Source: Lachnospiraceae bacterium (lineage in GTDB: Bacteria; Bacillota; Clostridia; Lachnospirales; Lachnospiraceae). Taken from it: a stretch of DNA of 5,528 nt. The notes beneath the pieces are model-generated. The model ran no database searches. It saw only the letters and a program-made list of their open reading frames with translations, and was not told the DNA's origin. Each line of letters starts with the position of its first letter. Positions within the stretch are counted from its first letter, which is position 1. The stretch lies in NCBI GenBank assembly GCA_003447895.1, contig DLYC01000283.1:783-6310 (forward strand). Direction: 5' to 3'. Shown here one piece after another: positions 1-5,360 of this stretch. Made by a program: the position numbers and the translations under genes.

Positions 1-73
1 TCAGTTTTTTGGCAAAAGATCGTAAGCATTCATTTAGCAGAACAATATCAGAGTAAGAAGACATATCCAGATC

Positions 74-81
74 AGAGGAGG
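74..81 (+). promoter_or_regulatory. Ribosome binding site of srlE
   Basis: The AGAGGAGG string ends 8 bases before the ATG at 90 and is a near-perfect Shine-Dalgarno site, which settles the srlE start. The 73 bases upstream probably hold the end of the preceding operon gene (srlA expected) and a short spacer. Two frames there close early, at 23-25 and at 54-56, and I cannot tell which, if either, is the tail of that gene. Confidence 0.85.
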
Positions 82-89
82 AAAATAAA

Positions 90-1109
90 ATGGCAGAATA
101 TCGTGCAATTCGTGTAGAAAAAGGTTCAGGCGGTTTTGGCGGCCCTCTCACAATCCAGGGCACAGAGCAGAAAAACAAAGTTATGTATATCACAGGCGGC
201 GGCGTCGCTCCCGAGATCCTTAACAAGATCGTTGAGCTCTCCGGACTTGAGCCCGTAAACGGATTTAAGACCAGCTGCCCCGAGGAAGAACTTGCACTGG
301 TGATCATCGACTGCGGCGGAACCCTTCGCTGCGGACTGTATCCCAAGAAGCGCATCCCTACCATCAACATCAATCCTGTAGGAAAGGCCGGCCCGCTGGC
401 TCAGTTCATCAAAGAAGACATCTACGTATCCGGCGTAACCAATGCCACGATCAGCCTTGCGGACGGTTCCGCGGCACCTGTTGAGGCGGCTCCGGCAGAG
501 GCGGCTCCGGCAGAAGAGAAGAAGGGCATCGACACCAGCAAGAAGCTCTCCGAGCAGATGGCTGAGAACGGAAAGGGCAACATTCTGGCAAAGATCGGCC
601 TTGGCGCAGGTAAAGTCGTAGCGACCTTCAACCAGGCAGCCCGTGATGCGGTCCAGACCTGCATCGGCACCCTGATCCCCTTCATGGCATTTGTCTCCCT
701 GCTGATCGGTATCATCAACGGAACAGGCTTCGGTACATTCTTCTCCAAGCTCCTGCAGCCCCTGCTCGGTAATGTCTTCGGACTTCTGATCCTCGGTGTC
801 ATCTGCGCGATCCCCGGTCTGTCCGCGATCCTGGGCCCCGGCGCTGTTATCTCCCAGATCCTCGGTTCCATCATGGGTGCTGAGATCGCAGCCGGAAGAA
901 TTTCTCCCAGCCTTGCACTGGTCGGCCTGTTCGCACTGAACTGCCACGCAGCCTGCGACTTCATCCCTGTAGGACTTGGTCTTGCGGAAGCAGAGACAGA
1001 GACCGTTGAGGTCGGTGTTGTATCGGTCATGTACTCCCGTTTCATCACCAGCTGGATCCGCGTTCTTCTGGCAGTCGTCTTCAGCATCGGCCTTTACGCC
1101 GCAGCATAA
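90..1109 (+). CDS. srlE: PTS glucitol/sorbitol-specific transporter, EIIB and second membrane part (SrlE)
   Basis: This is the energy-coupling and part-membrane subunit of the sorbitol phosphotransferase system. It takes phosphate from EIIA and, with the EIIC protein SrlA, imports sorbitol as sorbitol 6-phosphate. The first ~120 residues are the EIIB-Gut domain, with the family's opening IRVEKG-GG-GGPL pattern. The DCGGTLRCG signature carries Cys75, the likely phosphocysteine (Cys81 is also in it), followed by the conserved YPKKRIPTIN and EDIYVSGV stretches. An Ala/Pro/Glu linker follows (about 128-145). The rest is membrane-embedded: hydrophobic stretches lie near 192-212, 226-246, 248-268, 274-296 and 318-338, and the conserved LGPGAVI and ACDFIPVGL-LAEA motifs are present. 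At 339 residues it is slightly longer than the E. coli protein (about 319), the excess being in the linker. The start is fixed by the AGAGGAGG site. Its neighbour srlB lies 91 bases downstream. Confidence 0.96.
   Translation: MAEYRAIRVEKGSGGFGGPLTIQGTEQKNKVMYITGGGVAPEILNKIVELSGLEPVNGFKTSCPEEELALVIIDCGGTLRCGLYPKKRIPTININPVGKAGPLAQFIKEDIYVSGVTNATISLADGSAAPVEAAPAEAAPAEEKKGIDTSKKLSEQMAENGKGNILAKIGLGAGKVVATFNQAARDAVQTCIGTLIPFMAFVSLLIGIINGTGFGTFFSKLLQPLLGNVFGLLILGVICAIPGLSAILGPGAVISQILGSIMGAEIAAGRISPSLALVGLFALNCHAACDFIPVGLGLAEAETETVEVGVVSVMYSRFITSWIRVLLAVVFSIGLYAAA
483..512 (+). repeat. Exact 15-base tandem repeat in the SrlE interdomain linker
   Basis: GAGGCGGCTCCGGCA occurs twice back to back (483-497 and 498-512), with a further GA start after it. 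It encodes Glu-Ala-Ala-Pro-Ala units in the linker between the EIIB domain and the membrane part. Length variation by slippage in whole codon units would be tolerated here. Confidence 0.9.
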
Positions 1110-1116
1110 GAAGTCT

Positions 1117-1146
1117 TTGGCAGAAGTCAGAGTGAAATAGTATAAT
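1117..1146 (+). promoter_or_regulatory. Probable internal promoter before srlB
   Basis: A perfect TATAAT -10 box (1141-1146) is preceded by TTGGCA (1117-1122), a 5/6 match to the -35 consensus, with an 18-base spacer. Transcription would start near 1153, giving a leader of about 48 bases to srlB. The 91-base gap between srlE and srlB shows no clear terminator, so srlB could be read both from the operon and from this promoter. This is inferred from sequence only. Confidence 0.6.
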
Positions 1147-1200
1147 AGAGTCAGATCATTCCAAAGTTCAGAATATTTTCATACTCAGGAGGGTAATTCA

Positions 1201-1566
1201 ATGAAGGTCATTTACGAAAACCAGGTTAAAGCAAGCGGTATTGCAGTTGAGGAATTTAAGGACGCAGGCATGTTCATCATCTTCGGAGAGAATGCTCCTG
1301 AGGAGATCAAGGACTACTGCTACAGCGTAAGCGTCAATCCCATCAACGGAGAGATCGCAGCAGGTCAGTACGTTGACATCGACGGGCAGGAATACAAGAT
1401 CACCTGCGTCGGCTATGAAGCTCCCATCACCTTAAAGGGACTTGGACACTGCACATTCAACTTCAGCGGCGCCACCGAGGCAGAGCTTCCCGGCACTATC
1501 TACTGCGAGGCGAAGCCCATGCCGGAGATCAAGATCGGTTCTGTGATCAGGATCATCGAGAAGTGA
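1201..1566 (+). CDS. srlB: PTS glucitol/sorbitol-specific EIIA component (SrlB)
   Basis: This cytoplasmic EIIA-Gut protein passes phosphate from HPr to SrlE. At 121 residues it has the family's normal length and aligns almost without gaps to E. coli SrlB as I recall it, sharing Tyr39-Cys40, the LGH-T-F block at 82-87 and the EAELPGT block at 93-99. The residue equivalent to E. coli His43, given as the phospho-acceptor, is Val43 here. The only histidine in the whole protein is His83 in the LGH motif, so that residue must carry the phosphate if the protein is active. AGGAGGG at 1187-1193, 7 bases before the ATG, supports the start. It is the last gene of the operon: a stem-loop terminator follows within 50 bases and no sorbitol-6-phosphate dehydrogenase gene comes after it in the window. 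Confidence 0.94.
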   Translation: MKVIYENQVKASGIAVEEFKDAGMFIIFGENAPEEIKDYCYSVSVNPINGEIAAGQYVDIDGQEYKITCVGYEAPITLKGLGHCTFNFSGATEAELPGTIYCEAKPMPEIKIGSVIRIIEK

Positions 1567-1611
1567 TTATCAGGAAGTGATCATTGGACAAAACCTTTCA
1601 TAAAAGTGACA

Positions 1612-1655
1612 GGAAAAGAGCCTGGGGAATCGAAGGATCCCTCGGGCTCTTTTCC
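1612..1655 (+). terminator. Intrinsic terminator of the sorbitol PTS operon
   Basis: GGAAAAGAGCC (1612-1622) pairs perfectly over 11 bases with GGCTCTTTTCC (1645-1655). The stem can extend inward by a few more pairs, including wobbles, around a loop near 1628-1638. The stem has a GC-rich upper part with A and T runs at its base, the common Gram-positive A-stem-T layout. Because both arms carry the runs, it may also stop transcription from the other strand. Confidence 0.8.
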
Positions 1656-1678
1656 GTGGTTTATGAAGATAGTATAAT
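1650..1678 (+). promoter_or_regulatory. Probable hypA promoter
   Basis: A perfect TATAAT (1673-1678) lies 84 bases before the hypA start. The best -35 with a 17-base spacer is the weak TTTTCC (1650-1655), which is the 3' arm of the preceding terminator. The surrounding 12-mer ATAGTATAATAG is identical to that at 1137-1148 in front of srlB. The -10 is convincing; the -35 is poor, so an activator may be needed. Confidence 0.5.
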
Positions 1679-1761
1679 AGCAGTCGAAAGACCCTTCTGC
1701 CAAAAAACAGTATTTTGACAGGATGCGGAAAGTGGGAAAGACAAACGCGGGGGAACAGATC

Positions 1762-2160
1762 ATGCACGAAATGGGAATCATACTTCACATAGCGAAGATG
1801 CTCGATGAGACGGCACAGGAGCAGCACCTGACGAAGATCGGCTCCGTGACGCTCGAAGTCGGCGAGGTATCCGGCATCATGACCGATCTGTTCGTCGACT
1901 GCTGGAATTACTTCAAGGTAAAGCATCCGGTCCTTGCAGAGTCCGAGCTGCGGCTCGTGACGATTCCCGCGGTGACTTTCTGCGGAAACTGCAACAGGAC
2001 CTACGAGACCGTCCGGTACGGCAAGGAATGCCCCTACTGCCACAGCGGCGAGACCTGGCTTGTGGACGGAAACCAATGCGTGATCAAGGAAATTGAGGCG
2101 GAGTGCGAGGAGGACGAGGACTTCGGGGAAGAGTACGAAGACGAAAATCCGCAGGAATAA
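1762..2160 (+). CDS. hypA: Nickel metallochaperone HypA (hydrogenase maturation)
   Basis: HypA proteins deliver nickel, with HypB, to [NiFe]-hydrogenase precursors. The start was placed at the MHEMG N-terminus, because His2 and Glu3 form the family's nickel site and must be N-terminal; an in-frame ATG at 1723 would bury them behind 13 extra residues. GGGGGA (1749-1754) serves as a modest ribosome binding site. The zinc domain is complete, with CxxC pairs at Cys74/Cys77 and Cys90/Cys93. The LEVGEVSGI block (31-39) is also typical. At 132 residues it is longer than the usual 113-120. The extra is a tail after about residue 112 made mostly of Glu and Asp, with no His-rich nickel store. No hypB, hypC-F or hydrogenase gene is visible nearby, so its client is unknown. 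The stop codon overlaps the terminator of the convergent thioesterase unit. Confidence 0.9.
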   Translation: MHEMGIILHIAKMLDETAQEQHLTKIGSVTLEVGEVSGIMTDLFVDCWNYFKVKHPVLAESELRLVTIPAVTFCGNCNRTYETVRYGKECPYCHSGETWLVDGNQCVIKEIEAECEEDEDFGEEYEDENPQE

Positions 2161-2184
2161 AAACAGCGGCCGCGAGGCCGCTGT
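2156..2184 (-). terminator. Intrinsic terminator of the acp-thioesterase unit
   Basis: ACAGCGGCC (2163-2171) and GGCCGCTGT (2176-2184) form a perfect 9-bp stem with a four-base loop. Read on the - strand, the stem is followed by a T run (TTTTATT after the last stem T), and it lies 16 bases after the thioesterase stop. On the + strand no T run follows, so it terminates mainly the - strand unit. Its distal T run is the complement of the hypA stop codon region. Confidence 0.88.
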
Positions 2185-2200
2185 CGGACAGGAGAAAAGG

Positions 2201-2914
2201 TCATTTTTCGAAGAGAAATCTGATTCGGAATACAGGCTTTTCCTTTTCGCCAAAGAGGCAGAAGGCGTCCTCCGACGCGGCATATTCGACGGACAGGCAA
2301 TCGCCAAGCTGCGCCTCCCCGATATGCTCCGAGACCAGGCCGGTGATCCGGGCCTGCCGCAGGTCATGAGGCATCAGATCGAGCGCCAGGTCGTAGTACC
2401 TGGCGTTATTCATGTGTCCGTTCAGATCGACATAGCTGTAGGGAACGGTAAAGGAGATCTGATCCCGCATCTCCTCTTTGCGCAGCCTTCCGGGCAGAGA
2501 GAGCTCGTTTCCGGTGACGGTCTCCTTGATATAAATATCGTGGGTCTCGGGGAAGACGATCCCGCGGGTCTCCTGATCGATCAGGACCCAAAGCGAAGAG
2601 GCATCAAGAAGGACCTTCCCGTTTGTGTCCACAAGGCGGAAATAGCGGGGGAAATACAGATGCATAGTCTTTCCCGGCCAGGACAGGAGCGTGACCTTCT
2701 CATCATATTCCGGCAGACGGTTAAACTTCACATTATACTGCGTCACTGCCCAGAGAAGCCCCTGGTCCAGGGTTTTCTCCCTCGTCACACCAAGTTCGAT
2801 GGTGTGCGCAATCGCGGCCTCCTGAAGGCGCGTGAACAGAGTGGACAGGCGCATCCTGCGCGACATGTCCACATCAGAGGAGAGCAGCTGAAAATCCTGT
2901 CTGTAAATGCTCAT
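2201..2914 (-). CDS. Acyl-ACP thioesterase, FatA/FatB-like double-hotdog
   Basis: The protein is expected to hydrolyse acyl-acyl carrier protein thioesters and release free fatty or other carboxylic acids in the cytoplasm. Its 237 residues suit the bacterial acyl-ACP thioesterase family, with an N-terminal hotdog (about 1-135) and a C-terminal hotdog (about 150-237). The second hotdog carries the family catalytic motif Asp163-x-Asn165-x-His167-x-Asn-Asn-xx-Tyr. Glu200 lies where plant FatB enzymes have their Glu before Cys, and the Cys position is Ala201 here. I chose the ATG at 2914 because AAGGAGG sits 5 bases before it on the - strand. The frame stays open up to a TTG at 2953, but that has no such site. 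The gene lies 35 bases after the carrier protein gene, almost surely in one transcript, and ends at a clean terminator. Chain-length preference cannot be read from the sequence. Confidence 0.92.
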   Translation of the reverse strand: MSIYRQDFQLLSSDVDMSRRMRLSTLFTRLQEAAIAHTIELGVTREKTLDQGLLWAVTQYNVKFNRLPEYDEKVTLLSWPGKTMHLYFPRYFRLVDTNGKVLLDASSLWVLIDQETRGIVFPETHDIYIKETVTGNELSLPGRLRKEEMRDQISFTVPYSYVDLNGHMNNARYYDLALDLMPHDLRQARITGLVSEHIGEAQLGDCLSVEYAASEDAFCLFGEKEKPVFRIRFLFEK

Positions 2915-2949
2915 GGAGCCTCCTTCGAAATCCGGCGGGGTTGATCGGG

Positions 2950-3204
2950 TCAAAACTTCCGGTTGATCCTCTTTTCAAAGGCGTTCACGACGTCTCCGAA
3001 GGTCGACATTTTCGACCACTGTCTCTGGGGGATCTTGACATCAAAGCGCGCCTCGAGGCGGCAGATGATCAGGGTAAAGCCCATGGAATCAATGGCGGTA
3101 TCGGTGTTGATAACAGTGTCCTCGTAGATCGGCGTGCCCTCCATGTCGGGGATGCACTCATAGATCACTTCTTTGCAGGTCGCGGCAATCTGTTTTCTGT
3201 CCAT
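2950..3204 (-). CDS. Dedicated acyl carrier protein
   Basis: An 84-residue carrier protein. The AIDSMGF motif places the 4'-phosphopantetheine attachment at Ser40, and the segments before and after it fit the four-helix fold: helix 1 about 4-17, the DS helix about 40-53, and a C-terminal helix about 70-81. It differs from the housekeeping fatty-acid AcpP: the usual DSLD is DSMG, and Cys10, Cys17 and Cys48 and basic residues replace much of the acidic surface, with a basic end (KRINRKF). That suggests a specialised pathway carrier, such as a D-alanine, lipid or natural-product type. The start at 3204 is preceded by AAAGGA about 12 bases upstream. The open frame reaching 3348 runs through the promoter and leader and is not expected to be coding. 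The thioesterase gene follows 35 bases later. Confidence 0.88.
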   Translation of the reverse strand: MDRKQIAATCKEVIYECIPDMEGTPIYEDTVINTDTAIDSMGFTLIICRLEARFDVKIPQRQWSKMSTFGDVVNAFEKRINRKF

Positions 3205-3309
3205 GGCGAAAATTCCTTTCCGGATTTTTAAAGGGCAGGCTTCGCGGCGCGGGAAGAACTCGCACGGTGAGCCCCGGGCTTTTCGGGAAGCCGACTGCTT
3301 GATATGCTT

Positions 3310-3338
3310 ATTATATCCGCAATTGCGCTTTCTGTCAT
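3310..3338 (-). promoter_or_regulatory. Promoter of the acp-thioesterase unit, with palindromic spacer
   Basis: On the - strand ATGACA (3338-3333, 5/6 to the -35 consensus) is followed, after exactly 17 bases, by a perfect TATAAT (3315-3310). Transcription should start near 3303, leaving a leader of about 100 bases before the carrier protein. The spacer contains the perfect 10-base palindrome CGCAATTGCG (3318-3327), a plausible operator. The leader can form a small hairpin (GGCTT/AAGCC near 3278-3293), which does not look like a known riboswitch. Confidence 0.75.
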
Positions 3339-3376
3339 CAGAGGTCAAAAGAAGGTTGCGGGAAGCCGGCAGCCGG

Positions 3377-3580
3377 ATGGAAACCCGAAGAAAGGCGTGG
3401 AAAGTCTTCCGGCTCGATGCGGCGACGGCGACGAACAGCTTCTTCTACGATGTGGGTTTCGGCGTCGAGGGCACGATTCCGGCCGTCATCCTGGAAATTC
3501 TGGTGCTGGTGCTTGTCATTGTGATCGGACGGAAGTTGAAGAGAAAGCATACGGATATCTGGGCTGAGGCGGAGATGTAA
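3377..3580 (+). CDS. Small single-pass membrane protein, unrecognised
   Basis: I do not recognise this 67-residue product. It has a basic N-terminus (ETRRKAWK), a polar stretch with SFFYDVGFG, one long hydrophobic helix (about 34-53, rich in Ile, Leu and Val), then a strongly basic GRKLKRKH patch and a short tail. This is the layout of a bitopic protein with a cytoplasmic C-terminus. Third codon positions are mostly G or C, as in the flanking genes, and the opposite strand yields only a charged, His/Gln/Arg-rich frame, so the + frame looks truly coding. The start is weakly supported: no good site precedes the ATG at 3377. A TTG at 3356, 11 bases after AGAGG, would add 7 residues. No + strand promoter is clear. 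It is oriented against both neighbours on the opposite strand and could also be the remnant C-terminus of a larger membrane protein. Confidence 0.45.
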   Translation: METRRKAWKVFRLDAATATNSFFYDVGFGVEGTIPAVILEILVLVLVIVIGRKLKRKHTDIWAEAEM

Positions 3581-3616
3581 TTTGGAAATTCTTTCCGGTT
3601 GTGAGTATACGGCAAT

Positions 3617-5251
3617 TCAAGATTCGGGTGACTGCTGCAGTTCCCAGCGCTTCACTTTTCCTGTGGCCGTTCGGGGCAGCGGCCTGTCGGTAAAGAGAAT
3701 CGCGCCCAGCTGTTGTCCGCGGGGAAGCCCTGCCATGACAGCCTTCAGCTTGCTCTGTATTGTGGCCCGTGCCGCCTCGGCGGCCGGGCTTTTTTCTGTC
3801 TGTGAAGGGAGGCCCGGAGTATCGGTGGCCGGCGTCTTCTTGGCCGGTGAAGGGAGGTCCGGGTCGAACAAAAGCAGAGCAGGCTTGCCATCCCGCAGGA
3901 TGACGGCAAAATCTGCTCCGGGCAAAGCAGCGGCAATGCGGGCCTCATATTCCGGAAGGAAGATTTTGGTGCCGTCCGGAAGAACAAGGATTTCCTTCTT
4001 GCGGCCGATGATGTGAAGGCGGCCGTCTTCGTCCCATCGACCGAGGTCGCCGGTATAAAGGACACCGTCTCTGAGAACAGCAGCAGTAGCTTCCGGATGC
4101 TTGTAGTAACCTTTCATCATGCAGCTATCGCCCGTGACGAGAATCTCGCCGTCATCGGCTAAAGTAACTGTATTTTCAGGGCAGACTTCGAGAGCATAGG
4201 GGTCGAAGAAAGGAGCGGCGCCGTCTTCACGGCGGTAAGCGGGCGGCACACTGATTGCCACGCCGGAGCTGGTCTCTGTGAGACCGTAGCCGAAGCTGAC
4301 GGAAATTCCTTTTTGGGATGCCGCGGAAAGGAGTGCCTTCGGGCAGTCGCCGGCACCTGCCAGAACGAGCTTCAGCTCTTCATTTAAGAGGTCATGCTGC
4401 AACAGGAAACCGAGAAGCATAGGGACGGCGGAAAGTGCTGTGGGCCTGTAAAAAGACAGATCCTGCGTGTAATACCTCGCGCCGCGCCCAAGAGCTACCG
4501 TGCAGCCGCACTGCATTCCCCACAAAAGTCCACAGACAAATCCGAAGACGTGATTTAAGGGAAGCATGCACAGAAGGGTATCCTCTTCCGAGAGCGGAAG
4601 CTTGCAGCTTCCGTTGTAAGCCGCAGCCATCAGGCTCTCGTCTGTCAGGACAACGGCTTTGCTGCTGGACGTTGTTCCTGATGTAAAGAAGAGAATGCGG
4701 CGTCCGGAGGCGGAAAGGGGTGGACAGCCATCGGGGATTCCGGCAGTCAGGCAGGGCTGCAGTTCCTCAAGAAGCTCTTCATCACTTCCCCACAGGCAGT
4801 CGATGTCGGTCTGCCGAATCTGATCGACCAGAAGCTCTTCTGCAGCGTTCTCATCCAAAAGGACAGTCTGAAATCCGGCAAGTGCTGAGGCAAAGATTGT
4901 CAGCACACAGGAGAGTGAACCGTCACACAGGACGCCGAGGCAGGTGGGAACTTTGTGGGAGTCAGCCGCACTATTGCCTGCCGCTGTGCGGCAACCGGTT
5001 TCTGAGACGCTTTCTGCAGAGGATTCGCGAGCGACCATTACGCCGCGGACGGCACTATTTTGCCGATCGAGAAGTTCTCTGACACGGGAGTGAACCGCTT
5101 GGACGAATTCCTGTCGGGTCAGAGAAGATTTCTTTCCGTGCTGTTCATAGAGAAGGGCGGTTCGCGAAGGGGCTTTTTGGGCAAATGCGCTGAGCAGGCC
5201 TTCGAAGCCGATGTATTTCGTTTGATCATGAAAAGTATGAGAATGATGCAT
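3617..5251 (-). CDS. ANL-superfamily acyl-CoA/acyl-ACP ligase (AMP-binding)
   Basis: The enzyme activates a carboxylic acid with ATP to an acyl-adenylate and passes it to a thiol; the adjacent carrier protein gene makes an ACP pantetheine the likely acceptor. In its 544 residues the ANL motifs appear in order: P-loop TSGTTSSSKA (190-199), GYGLTET (321-327), YTGDLGRWD (399-407, ribose-binding Asp402), hinge GRKKE (416-420), and PRTATGK, where Lys532 is the adenylation lysine. The hinge wording resembles long-chain acyl ligases rather than NRPS adenylation domains. Two inserts are unusual: a Ser/Ala-rich segment (about 64-102) and a Pro/Ala/Lys linker in the C-terminal domain (465-495). I chose the ATG at 5251 because GGAGGG precedes it by 10 bases and the ligase fold starts just after. 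An ATG at 5269 is possible but lacks a site. The frame stays open to 5506 without family similarity. The gene has its own promoter and lies 279 bases upstream of the carrier protein promoter. Confidence 0.9.
   Translation of the reverse strand: MHHSHTFHDQTKYIGFEGLLSAFAQKAPSRTALLYEQHGKKSSLTRQEFVQAVHSRVRELLDRQNSAVRGVMVARESSAESVSETGCRTAAGNSAADSHKVPTCLGVLCDGSLSCVLTIFASALAGFQTVLLDENAAEELLVDQIRQTDIDCLWGSDEELLEELQPCLTAGIPDGCPPLSASGRRILFFTSGTTSSSKAVVLTDESLMAAAYNGSCKLPLSEEDTLLCMLPLNHVFGFVCGLLWGMQCGCTVALGRGARYYTQDLSFYRPTALSAVPMLLGFLLQHDLLNEELKLVLAGAGDCPKALLSAASQKGISVSFGYGLTETSSGVAISVPPAYRREDGAAPFFDPYALEVCPENTVTLADDGEILVTGDSCMMKGYYKHPEATAAVLRDGVLYTGDLGRWDEDGRLHIIGRKKEILVLPDGTKIFLPEYEARIAAALPGADFAVILRDGKPALLLFDPDLPSPAKKTPATDTPGLPSQTEKSPAAEAARATIQSKLKAVMAGLPRGQQLGAILFTDRPLPRTATGKVKRWELQQSPES
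3802..3862 (-). repeat. Imperfect 45-base direct repeat inside the ligase gene
   Basis: On the + strand GTGAAGGGAGGCCCGG (3802-3817) recurs as GTGAAGGGAGGTCCGG (3847-3862), exactly 45 bases apart. In the protein this is a 15-residue duplication, LPSPAKKTPATDTPG followed by LPSQTEKSPAAEAAR (residues 466-495). It forms a disordered linker inserted in the small C-terminal domain. Confidence 0.75.
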
Positions 5252-5360
5252 AGTTATGTTTCCCTCCATGTCGAAATGCTCTGTCTCTTGTTCCGACGAG
5301 ATGTCGATATTTGCAGGTTTCAGTGGAACACCACCTCCCTCAAGCCCTACCATCATGATT

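Noticed and set aside
1..56. Possible C-terminus of srlA
   Set aside because: Two frames end here (at 25 and at 56), but the 8 and 18 codons are too few to match to the EIIC family.
126..947. Long - strand frame opposite srlE
   Set aside because: It has a low-hydrophobic, Asp/Gly/Gln-rich composition with no family pattern, and srlE on the other strand is certain. It is a by-product of srlE codon use.
422..1087. Second - strand frame opposite srlE
   Set aside because: It overlaps a secure gene fully, is Pro/Ser/Arg-rich and has no recognisable domain.
1723..1761. Upstream ATG as the hypA start
   Set aside because: It would put 13 residues before the His2-Glu3 nickel site, which must be N-terminal, and it has only a poorly spaced ribosome binding site.
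1570..2367. - strand frame opposite hypA and the terminators
   Set aside because: It runs through both terminators, hypA and the end of the thioesterase gene, and has no coherent domain.
2093..2944. 283-residue + strand frame opposite the thioesterase
   Set aside because: The - strand frame has the complete thioesterase motif, ribosome binding site and terminator; this frame is its shadow.
2915..2953. N-terminal extension of the thioesterase to a TTG at 2953
   Set aside because: The AAGGAGG site lies directly before the ATG at 2914, inside the extension.
3205..3348. N-terminal extension of the carrier protein
   Set aside because: It would run through the -10/-35 promoter and the leader, and carrier proteins of this type begin close to helix 1.
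3338..3550. - strand frame between ligase and carrier protein
   Set aside because: Its His, Gln, Asp and Arg-rich product is what the reverse of a hydrophobic + strand helix looks like; it has no site or domain.
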